The translations under genes and the position numbers were made by a program. A stretch of 64,000 bases of DNA, from the NCBI GenBank assembly GCA_964017195.1, contig OZ024890.1, forward strand, positions 52,865,841 through 52,929,840, read 5' to 3'. The stretch's first letter is position 1, and the number at the start of each line of letters is the position of its first letter. Under the pieces are notes generated by a model. It was not told the origin of the DNA. It saw only the letters and a program-made list of their open reading frames with translations, and searched no databases. Below are positions 16,239 through 47,600 of the stretch, in pieces. The stretch comes from Siderastrea radians. Taxonomy: Eukaryota > Cnidaria > Anthozoa > Scleractinia > Rhizangiidae.

Positions 16239-16325
16239 GAGTCATAGATACATATTAATGATGTTATCTTGCAACGTCAAGACTGTCTTTTCAGTTTATG
16301 ACCGGGGCGGGTCCCTATAGTAGGC

Positions 16326-16728
16326 TATACGGGGAGGTTCTGCCTGAAAGGCGTTCCCTTTTAAGCTCGCAGTATGTTAAAGGGTAGGGAAAATTGTCAT
16401 TTTAGTATAAGAAAGGGTCACAAAATGTGCTGCAAAGTGAAAGACATGGCGACTAAAGCTAAGTGTATAAAAGGATGCCAAACTTTGGCAGAAATAACAA
16501 TGCTAAACACATTCAAGCTTACAGCCTTTGAGCAACTGAGCCAGAAGGACTGAAAGTTTGAGAAAATGTGGCAATCATAGGAATTTCTACTGTTTTGGCT
16601 TATCCTTGAGGTAGAAGAAAGAAGTGCAATTTTGCTCTAGGTATATGAAAGGGGTGCATGCCATTTTGGTAAAAATTAGTATATTAAAGGGTAAGGGTTT
16701 GAACCTCTGGGAGGAGCCTCCCCGTATA
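16326..16728. mobile_element. TIR element with TATACGGGGAGG ends
   Basis: A 403-bp non-coding element whose ends are inverted copies of TATACGGGGAGG(T/C)TC. AAAGGGTA(A/G)GG-type repeats lie inside. It begins about 90 bp downstream of the fem-1-like stop. Confidence 0.6.
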
Positions 16729-16844
16729 AAAATTGATTGAGTACCCCCCCCAACCCGTTAACGGTGTTCAGATAGTGTAACCAGTTTTTAGACTGTATTC
16801 GTTGCATGTTGGATTGTAAAAATTCCTCGCAAGATAACACTGAA

Positions 16845-16993
16845 CAGTGCAGACAAATTTATGAGTCACTGGATTTTAGATCTACATAGCAGCGAAACAA
16901 ACTGACCTTTTGTTGTTTTGAAGCCTACAAAAATCTGAAAAATAAATCAACATATTGGTACAAAGGATCTTGTAGGTCTCCATGAGGCTTCAG
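16845..16993 (+). repeat. fem-1-like 3' flank shared with the upstream pseudogene
   Basis: This segment is the counterpart of 11608-11830. It includes AATAAA at 16941-16946, a possible polyadenylation signal for the fem-1-like transcript about 700 bases past the stop. Confidence 0.65.
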
Positions 16994-17880
16994 TTGTATT
17001 TTTCTCTCAGTTGGTCATCTGTGTCATTGTCGTACTCTGCTTTTTTTTCAATTTAGCAATCTTAGAAAGGGGAAGATTGGTGGTATTTAAAACACTTTAA
17101 AATTGTGTAAAACAAGAGTGTGTATTTTGTCATTTGTCCTTATCATTCAGGAACCTAAACTGGAGGGTGATGTCCTACACACAGGGTAGGCATTTAAGAG
17201 TTTTTTTTCCTCCTAAACAGGGTGAGGGATTCAGACCTTGACACCTCTATACCCAAACATGGGTCAATCCCCTCCCCCCCGACTAGCACTTGGCTGCTGC
17301 AGTCCCCTGTTCTGATCCGTTTTCTTGTGTTTGGAAACCAATAAAATCTTCATCCTCGTTTTTGAAGCAACATACCTTTTGCAACAGCACGTTCTATTAT
17401 TTTAATTTTTTATTGTATGTAAGTGAATTGCTGCCTTTTTCAGATGCCCAGAAGAAGGCCTTTCATTTGAAATCCCGAAAAAACAACTCCAGTATTTCAA
17501 TTGGTTTCCAATTTTTTACAGACCAAAGAGGTGTAGATCTATTAACAGCCTATTTTACACCACAGTCATTGACAAAATCTATAACACACCACAATAGTTC
17601 ATACCCTTGGGGCTGCATGTACATATTTAGCTAAGATGATGGTGTCGGTACCTTCCTAAGGGGGAGGGGAACACTGTATGAATTCGCATTTACAGTGTAC
17701 TCATGTGTAGAAACCTATCTTTGCTGACCCCTCTAATCAGGTCTTTTTCTCATTTTCAATTTCTCTTTGTGCACATATTTCTTCCAAAAAAAGAAAAAAA
17801 AAAGGAGAGCCTTGACACAGGATACCCAATGTTGCCAGGTACAATCATGACTAAAAGTCCAAATATAGTTTTTTTTAAAT
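16994..17880. other. intergenic region between the fem-1-like gene and PARG
   Basis: The two genes converge here. No gene, RNA or clear repeat was recognised; short open frames are not conserved in any way I can see. Confidence 0.5.
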
Positions 17881-17887
17881 ACTGATA

Positions 17888-17897
17888 TTTATTTATT
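17888..17897 (-). promoter_or_regulatory. probable PARG polyadenylation signal
   Basis: Two overlapping AATAAA hexamers on the minus strand, about 170 bases downstream of the PARG stop codon. No other strong candidate was seen closer. Confidence 0.55.
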
Positions 17898-18064
17898 ACT
17901 TTTTTTAAAATTTCGACTTGGATGAACAGAAGAAAGGAATGCTTGGATTCCCCAAGCGTTACTGCACTGTTCAAAACCTACAACATTTTAGTTTAATGCC
18001 TTCTGTGACATTTAATTCTCTAAATGTCACACAATGTCACATTGCATCTTGTCACAGAACACCT

Positions 18065-38416
<20,352 letters not shown>

Positions 38417-38662
38417 TATTTCTACTAAACCTCCAATGCATGGAGAGTAAAATCCTCTCGATCTGTTAGATGTCAAAGCATAATTCTTGGGTAATTTTCA
38501 GCTAGAACAAACAGCATAAAACACTCGCACACCTCAGTTAGTTTACCTTTACGGAGTTGCTTGGCCTGGATACTAAGTCTCAAGGCCTGGCTACAAAGTG
38601 GAAGGGCACTTGGTTACAAAGTTCAACATGGCGGACTTCTAAAAAGGATTGCCGACGAAACC
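38417..38662. promoter_or_regulatory. bidirectional PARG/METTL14 promoter region
   Basis: The PARG ATG (minus) and METTL14 ATG (plus) are 246 bp apart, so both 5' UTRs and core promoters must lie here unless an upstream non-coding exon exists. No TATA box is evident. AACATGGCGGAC at 38625-38636 is a YY1-like motif, common near TATA-less animal start sites, and overlaps a short upstream ORF. Co-regulation of the two genes is inferred. Confidence 0.75.
38628..38642 (+). promoter_or_regulatory. four-codon upstream ORF of METTL14
   Basis: ATG GCG GAC TTC TAA, a minimal uORF (MADF-stop), lies 20 bases before the METTL14 start. Its context (AACATGG) is strong and the main start (ACCATGG) is optimal. 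Whether it is transcribed depends on the true start site. Confidence 0.55.
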
Positions 38663-41600
38663 ATGGGTGATAGACTAAAGCAAATACGAGAAAAGTCAAA
38701 GCTTCGACGACAAATTCTAGCACAACAGGTAAATAATTCTTGGTGTACTTTTTAAAACAGTGATTTGATATCTTACAGTGTGTACAATTTCGCTAAAAAA
38801 ATGTCATTCGTCTTCAGTACACGGCTTGACATGCGATATCGATATGTTCTCGTATTAACGTAAGCTTGGACTGCCTGTATTCTATCAAGAGTCTTGTGCA
38901 TGCATGAGAATGTAAACATAGAGGCAGTCCAAGCTCACGTTTAATACGAGAGTAGTGTTGATGACGCTTAGCCCCTCAGAACAAAAGAAATGTATGTTGA
39001 AGACTACATGAAATGTGTGATTGAAATCAAGGCTCTTTCTTGAATATCAACAACCATTTGTGAGCATTTTATAAATATCCCATATATCGATTGAACACAA
39101 AGGAAAGAATAACCTTAACAATGGATAGGAAGAATGAGGTGTTGAATTTCATTCTTTGTTGGTATATCCAGAACCTACCGCGCAACTCCGTTGTTGACAT
39201 TATCTATTGTTCAGCGGTTCGTTGTCATACTCATGCGCGTTGTGCCCATTCGCCCGCTCCATGTGTTCGCTCGATGTTCGTTCTACCAATAAACCTTCAG
39301 GTTAACGCAGTTTTCTCCTTATTGGCGTGGTGGCAGCGTTCTACAATCGTCAACCCACGCTTGAAAGACTCTAACACAAGTGCAGTCTTCCGGAATCTGC
39401 GACATTTACCACGATACGAAGTGAGGAAGAGGACAAAGTGCCTCAACTTACCGTAGCTTTGAGCGAGCGACAACAGTGACATTTCTGACATGGCTGCCTC
39501 TCCTAGAGCTATCACCTCCTATGAAAGCTGGCGTCAGAACTTGATGTATATCCTTTCCCTCGACAACAATTTTGTTCCTTTCTTAGACGCAACTTGGCAG
39601 AAACAAACCGCCGCCAACCCTCGTAGAGGCCTTACCGACGATGGCTCCTCTGTTCCTGAAAGTAAGTGACTCACTGCCACCCAGAAGAATGCCAACCTAG
39701 ACCTTATGCTCGGCCAGATCGCTAACTTTTGTCCCGTGATTTCCCGGAACTCAATAGTGAAGCATTCAACTTCTCTGAACGTCATATGGCAAAAAATTCG
39801 CCAACATTGTGGTTTCCAGTCCACCGGTGCTCATTTTCTCGACCTTGCAAGTATTAACCTTCAACCTGATGAGAAGCCCGAAGATCTTTTCCAATGCCTC
39901 ATGGCTTTTTTTGAGGATAACTTACTATCTGTTAATTGTGGCTTGACCCACCACGGAGAGCAAGTAACCGTTGATGAAGACCTCTCGCCTACACTGGAAA
40001 ACACCATCGTATTTCTCTGGCTTAATTTAATCCACCCAGGCCTACCCTTACTCGTCAAACAGAAGTATGGCTCCGAATTGCACAACAAGTCGCTAGCCTC
40101 ACTCAAGCCAGAGATTTCTCAAGCTCTTGCATCCCTCTTGGAGGAGCTCCGCTCTATTGAGGACACTAAGGCCATGCACATTGGCAGCTTTAACCCTAGG
40201 CGTAATCCCAGCAATGGTCAGGGTCAGGCCCGTTGCCGTCCCTTTTTATCCTGTATTCCGTGCAAAACCGCTGGATGCCCCCACAACACCCATGACCTTA
40301 TTGATTGCCGTTTCCTACTTGAGCGGGATAAAAGACCTTGGGCCCGCTCCCGTCTTGTGACTGATCATCCTGATATCCCTATTGACGAAGCAGCTGAACC
40401 CGTCGAAGCGATTGATGACGTCATTGTTCAAGCTATCTGGGCTGATGAGCCTTCTGCCTTGCAAGTCAGCATTGTTCAGTCACCCGTTCTGAATACCTTC
40501 TACCATGAACATCCTGTGCAGTTGACCCTTGACACTGGTGCAACTTCGAACATGGTTCGCGCTTCATCCGCCAAAATGTATGGGTTCCCTATCACCCCCG
40601 CTTCGCAAATGGCTCGTCGGGCTGATGGGATCTCACTCGTGGACAGTCCACCTTTGAGCTTGATGCCCTGGTCGTTCGCCAGCTTGATGTTGCCATTTTG
40701 GCAGGCAACCCTTTTATGGTCCCCAACGACATTGGTGTACGTCCTGCTAAGCGTCAAATCGTGATCAGAGGTTCAGAGGTGGTACACTACGGAAAACCAT
40801 CAAATCATATTCTTCCACCTACCGCGCGTCGCACTCAGTCCTTTCTGCTCCGTAACCCCCATCGCACGGTTGTTCTGCCCGGAGAGTTCATCCAATTCAG
40901 TACGCCTCCTGAGTCAGCTCCCGACACCTTATGGGCTCTTGAGCCCAGGCTAGATTGCCCCTCAAACTCTTCGCTAAAACCCGAAGACGCTTGGCCCTGC
41001 CCACAGCAAGTTATCTCCGTTGACCACGCAGTACGCATCACTAACACGACGGACTGTCCCATCATCCTAAAGAGCGGCGAACAGCTGTGCCAAGTTAGAC
41101 ATGTCACACCAGTCAACAGCCCCGAATCAACCACACTGTCTCCTTGTACACCCAGTGTTGCGCGTCCACCCCCCTCCACCGTCAAGCCGTACTCCAACAG
41201 TGTGATCCTCGACCCTGATGGGTGCTTGGACGAGGATACTCGCAACACGTTCCGCGCTGTTAACTTGGAGTTCGACGATGTCTTTAATCCATCAATCTCA
41301 AAGTACAATGGTGCCAGTGGCCAAATCGAAGCTGTCGTCAACATTGGCCCAACACTCCCTCCTCAGCGTAAGGGCAGGCTTCCACAATACAACAGGGCTA
41401 CCCTGGAGGAACTGCAAGCCAAGTTTGATGAACTCAAGGCTGCTGGTGTGTTTGCTAAGCCTGAACAGGTCAACGTTCACGTAGAATATCTTAATACCTC
41501 CTTTCTTGTTAAGAAGCCCAATGGTGGTAGCAGGCTCGTGACATCCTTTGGCGAAGTTGCCCAATACAGCAAACCACAGCCTTCCTCGATGCCCAATGTT

Positions 41601-44600
41601 GATGGTGTCCTGTGAGACATGAGGAAGTGGCAGTTCGTGGTCATCACAGACCTGTTGAAGTCCTTTTATCAGATTCCCTTATGACATTCATCCATGAAGT
41701 ACTGTGATGTTGCCACACCATTTAAAGGCATCCGTGTCTATACTCGCTCTGCTATGGGGATGCCCGGCTCTGAGACCTGCCTCGAAGAGCTAATGTCTCC
41801 TATCCTGGGCGACCTCATTCAGGAAGGGTGTGTCGCCAAAATTGCCGACGACCTGTATGTTGGCAGCAACAGTCCTGAGGAAGTCCTTCACAACTGGCGT
41901 CGCGTTCTCTCCCTGCTCCAGCAAAACAATCTGCGTTTGTCAGCTTCCAAGACCTTTATCTGCCCTAAGAAGGCGACTGTTCTGGGATGGGTCTGGTCAA
42001 ATGGCACCCTGCAAGCCAGCCCCCACAAGCTAGCTGCTTTGTCCACAGTTGTGCCTCCCTCAACAGTGCAAGGCTTACGGTCCTTTGTCGGTGCATACAA
42101 GGTGCTCAGCCGCGTCTTGCCAAGATTCGCCGAGCTGCTTGACCCTCTTGATCAAGCTACAGCAGGAAAGGAATCTAGAGAACGGATCGTGTGGTCTGAT
42201 GATTTACTGTTAGCCTTCAAGAGTGCTCAGCGTGCCTTAGGAAACCACAAGACCATCACAATCCCACAGCCTAGCGACGCCTTGTGGTTAGTGACCAATG
42301 GCTCTGTGAAAAACAGAGGCATTGCTGCCACCCTTTACATTCACCGGAATGCTAAGCTGCTCCTGGCCGGTTTCTTTAGCGCTAAACTGCGCAAGCATCA
42401 AGTATCCTGGCTACCTTGCAAGATTGAGGTGCTAAGCATGGGTGCTACGATCAGACATTTTGCCCCCTACATCATACAATCGCCTCATCAAACTCAGGTT
42501 CTCACCGACAGGCGCTAAACTGCGCAAGCATCAAGTATCCTGGCTACCTTGCGAGATTGAGGTGCTAAGCATAGGTGCTGCGATCAGACATTTTGCCCCC
42601 TACATCATACAATCGCCTCATCAAACCCAGGTTCTCACCGACAGTAAGCCTTGTGTCCAGGCGTATGAGAAGCTTAAGAGAGGGGAATTTTCAGCCAGCT
42701 CCAGGGTTACCACCTTCTTGTCTACAGTCAGCCGCTATTCTGTTCATGTGCGCCACATTGCTGGTGTTGAGAATCTACCTTCTGACTTTGCTAGCAGAAA
42801 CCCGAATGAATGCCTTGACTCCAGCTGTCAGATCTGCAAGTTCATCGTTGAGTTCGAAGAGTCAGTCGTTTGCAGCATCTCTGTTGCTGAAGTCCTCGAA
42901 GGCTCAACCAGGATGCCCTTCACTAGCCGAGCAGCCTGGCAAGCCACTCGCACTCGCACCTAAGCCAAGGCACCAGACCCTCAAAGAAGGCTACTAAAAT
43001 TATTGATGTCAAACGCTATATTAAGGATGTTGTTGTCGCCACCGATGGCCTCCTCGTTGTGAGAGACCACCCACCATTCCAGACTCCACGTGAACGTATA
43101 GTTGTGCCCCGCTCTGTTCTCTGCCCTCCACATCCGATTTAGTCATTCCTCTAAGTACCAAACCAAGCGCCTATTCAGCAGGTACTTCTTCGCTTTGGAC
43201 GTCGACAAGGCTATTGACTCAGTCTCATCTGCTTGTCACGCCTGCCAGTCTTTCAAGGCTATCCCCAGCCACCTCCAGCCCCAGTCATCTACAGATCCTC
43301 CCCCGATCCTCATTTGCTGCAGATGTTTGCCGACGCTACTGCCAGCTCATCCTTGTTTTGAGAGAGACCATATCTTCTTACATGCTGGCCTCCATTGTCC
43401 AAAGCGAAAAACGTGATGACCTACGTAACGCCCTGCTGGTGCTTTGTTCCCAGCTCCGTTCTCTTCACCATGGTGGTGTGACAATCCGTGTGGATCCTGC
43501 GCCCGGTTTCTGCGCCCTTGTGAATGACAAGTCCCTCCTCTCTCATGGGATCACTTTGGAAGTTGGCCGCATCAAAAATCCTAACAAAAATCCTGTTGCT
43601 GAACGTGTGGTAGAGGAGCTTGGTATTGAACTCCTCCACTTATCTCCTGAGGGAGGTCCTACCTCTGCAGTCTCCCTTGCATTAGCTACCGCCAATATGA
43701 ACTCTCGTATCCGGCGTGATGGCCTTTCCGCTCATGAAGTGTGGACACAGCGTGACCAGTTGACCGGCAAGTCCAAAGCCCACGGACGCAGCACCCCCTC
43801 CACTGCTGCCATTTCTGTTCGCGTCTTGGTCTTTCTCAAAGGCGACAAGGACAAACTGAAAGCTCGTGACAAGTACCTCGTTATAGCTATTAATGAAAAC
43901 CTCACTTGTCAGCTCCGGAAGTTTACTACGTCACAGTTCCGCAGCAAAGTTTACACTGTGCCTACATCGGAATGTTATCGTGTGTGCCCTACGGTTCTAG
44001 TCGAATCTCCTCTCCGTCCCATTCTTGGTCACCATGAGCCCTCCCAAGATGACTCTGATGATGAACCTGACCCCAGCAACCCTGCTTCGAGGCCTTCTAC
44101 TGCCCCCACTTCCCCACATGTGGACTTCCAGTCTCCAGTTTGTGCACCTCGCCCTGATCCTGTTTATCATCCTGTACCTGTCCCTCCATCTGTTGGGGAT
44201 CCTCCCCCAGTCCCAGCAGATATTGTTCCACTCCCTCACGATCCTGTTCCAGATTGCTTTCAACCACCGAGCGCACCTCTGCTGCCTGCTTTTGTGGAAC
44301 CTCCAAGAAGATCCGGTCGCCAATGTAAAGCCCCATTTTGGCATGGTGAAGACTGGGTCCTTGAATAGAGACTTAAACATTGTTTTTATATGTTTCATAA
44401 GCCTGATTCTGAGGGACAAGCCAAGGACATTGACATCGCTCCTTTGCTCATTTTTTGACTGTAGTTTGATAAGTTTCATAAGTTTAATTTGGAGGGACAA
44501 GCCAAGGACATTGACATTGCACCTTTGCTCGTTTTTTACTTTTAGTTTTATCGTCGCCGCTGTTTTATCTACCATGTACTTCTATCTTTATTTACTTATA

Positions 44601-47600
44601 GCTTTATCCCTTGTTAGAGGACAATAGGTAGAGTAGAGAGGCGACCACGCCACTCCATTGTTGACATTATCTATTGTTCAGCGGTTCATTGTTATACGCA
44701 TGCGCGTTGTGCCCGTTTGCCCGCTCCATGTGTTCGCTCGATGTTCGTTCTACCAATAAACCTTCAGGTTAATGCAGTTTTCTCCTTATTGGCACTGAAA
44801 TTAAACTTTGATTCAAGATTGTTCCCAAACTATAAATGCAATTAAATTCACAGTGTTTTGAAGGATGCTAAAACAAAATGTTATATACATTTAAACTCAT
44901 CACCAAAAGATGAGCTTGGAGGGTGGTGCCGGAAAGGAAAGGTGGAGCCATGCAACACAGACACAGTGCACGGAGGGTAACCGTGGGAACCCTGTGAGCA
45001 GCAACCACCCTACACCATCACACTGAGAAATCAGTGGAAAAACTGAGGGGGGGGGGATACTGACCAACAAGGGAGGGACGGAAAGGGGCAGGAAGTGAAA
45101 ACAAAGCAAACTACAGCGGTTGAAAATGCAGGCAAACAGCAAACTGCACAGACACAAACTTGAGAGCTGTAAAATACCAGTGGCCCCTACCAAATCACTG
45201 AGCCACCCCATGTGGGCATGTCAACTAACGATGAACTGCTGACCGCAATCCAGTGGGGGTTAGCAGCCACAAACCCCAAGCGAGCCTAGCATTTTGTTCA
45301 CAGTGGTCAAACGCAAAAAGCTACGTCACATGCGGTCTTTCAGAGCCTTGAAGTTTGAATCAGTTCAAAACTTTACGAGCGCGAAACGCGTATGAAACAA
45401 TGCAGAACATGTCCCAGCAAACCGAATTTCACCCCGGCACAACTTGTGCATAACAGTTACTTTATTTCCAACACATACTCAACATAAAAAAGCTTAAGTT
45501 TTCAGAAATGGTGTTAAGTTTTGCGGTTAAAGTGAGACTTTCGACATTTGTCTGTATTTTCCTTTGTAAAATTATGGCGGGAACTGCACACACGTCATAC
45601 ATTTTACCACTGTGAAAGCATTTTGTTTCTAGTTTAACTTCACCTAATAACATTTATCCACATTTGGTTGTATGTATTTTAATAATATGTATGTGTAATG
45701 TACATACACTACACATACATACCCAGATCTTTGATATTTTGTACCAAACCACAGAAATCATATGGCAAAGCACCATATTGATACACTATGTCGAGGGGAT
45801 GCACGGTTGAACATTGAACATCCCATAAGCAGAGTCCAGTACAGTTTTGTGCCTCATGAAACATGTCGATCAAACATGCAAATTAGCTTGTAAAAAAACG
45901 TACAGGGCCTGGCGCATGCTACTGGTGTATACGGCTAAAAATCACACTTTATTTGGCTCTTGTGAAACTATTACAAACCAGATCAAGGAGATATTTGGTA
46001 AAGAGTTAAAGTTAAAGAATTTCTTTCCATTGAATAGTTTTGGTCCTGGCTATAAGATCCAATAAAAGAGAATATTCTAAAAATGTCGACTAAAATGGGG
46101 CCATTTTGAGTACTTCGCGTAACATTTCGAGTCTAACCATGCACAATTTAGGATTCCTCCGTTTTGATGAATGGTATCCTACTTATTTTTCTCAACAAAA
46201 GTTGTTGGTTTATGAGGAAACAGTTTGTTAAAAATTATAGCAAATAATCGAGAACTAAGGACGTTAGAGTGAATCATAGCAGGATGTACCATTTTGCATC
46301 CACTCAGAAGCAGCCTGAACAACAATTTAAAAGAGCGTTTTAATGTAAGTTCCGTTTGTTATGGATAGGAAGACAAATGAATTTCGAAGTTCTCAAAGGT
46401 TCAGTTTTCTATCTAGGGTAATTCTTACAAATTGGGAAAACCCACTTGTAAACTACGATCAAATTTACAAGGTTAGACAGCGTTTTTATAACACGAAAGT
46501 TCTTCGGGTCGTGTGCTTGATCGAAATACAGACTCTGAAGCGTGCCTTGGCACAAACAGTTCGTGCATAAAATGTGCCCGGTTTGTGCATAAAGCGTGCG
46601 TTACAACTTTTTATGTGTGCCTAAACTGTGCCTAGATTGTGCCTAAAATGTGCCTGAGTTGTGCCTAAACTGCACGAAAACAGTGCTTACATGTAGCTTG
46701 TCTGCCAAAATCGTGCGTAATCGTATGCTGAAGTTGTACGTTAGAGCGCCAAAATTATTTTTTAAGTTATCTGTGTGAGGTCTGTACACTCCTCCTTATT
46801 CGATGGCATGGATTTTAAACATTATCCTATTAATTTTTTTCTTTCAGCAGTTTCTGATGCATTAAAATTATTTTATAACAAAACAAAAAGACTTACGAGA
46901 TAATTGTTATACCCGGGTCATTAGATATGTTGGTGTTCTAAAACTTAAGTTCGCTTCTGGACCTGATGAAAGTTAGTCATCTTCCCAGGTACATGTACAA
47001 TTACATTATCATCGATAAGACGTGACTTTTTAGGATAACCTAGAATTTGCTGTCGTGAATAAGATGTTCCGTGCGCATTTCAAATATAAAATTTTGTACA
47101 GTACTCTACATAGTGTTTACAATTGCACGCCCGCACGCGGCGGCCTTTTAGTGAGAAGAAATTATTTAAGACCAACATTTTAGAGGACTTCAGCTAGAGG
47201 AATTTCAAGTTCATCTCCCACATCGAATGAAATAACGAATTACGATATAGCTAGGTGGTTTGACGATCTTTTATGGTTTTCGTGAGAGCTGATGCAACAA
47301 TCTTGAATGCATTAATGTGTTTACAGATCGGGCATGAGATAAGAGCGCCGACAATTCCAGATTACCCACAAAGGAATCTTCGAAAAACCATAGATATCCT
47401 AGATTTATAAGTGAAATGTCTGGTCCTCATTTGATTGCAAAATTTCCTTGCTGCATTTTTACAGAAAGAGCATCGCATTATTTTTTCAAACATTTTAGGG
47501 AGCCATAAAAAGATGCCAAGGTCACAGCAAAAGTCACCGTGAAAGAAGCGGACGAATACTAAGACACAGTCAGATGACGGAAGCAGCATAAACATCCGTT

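Larger units (their letters stand above)
39177..44794 (+). mobile_element. decayed Ty3/gypsy-like LTR retrotransposon
   Basis: Two direct 151-bp LTRs bound gag, aspartic protease, reverse transcriptase, RNase H and integrase remnants in that order, as in Ty3/gypsy. A purine-rich tract (AGGTAGAGTAGAGAGG, 44627-44642) abuts the 3' LTR, and TGGTGGCAGCG follows the 5' LTR at the primer-site position. The LTRs differ at about ten positions by eye and the frame is broken several times, so it is inactive. It lies in sense orientation in METTL14 intron 1. The target duplication was not recognised. Confidence 0.92.

Noticed and set aside
44025..44627. Long overlapping frames (about 190-200 codons) on both strands
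   Set aside because: They are shadows of the Pro-rich integrase tail of the retroelement and of its tandem 3' repeat.
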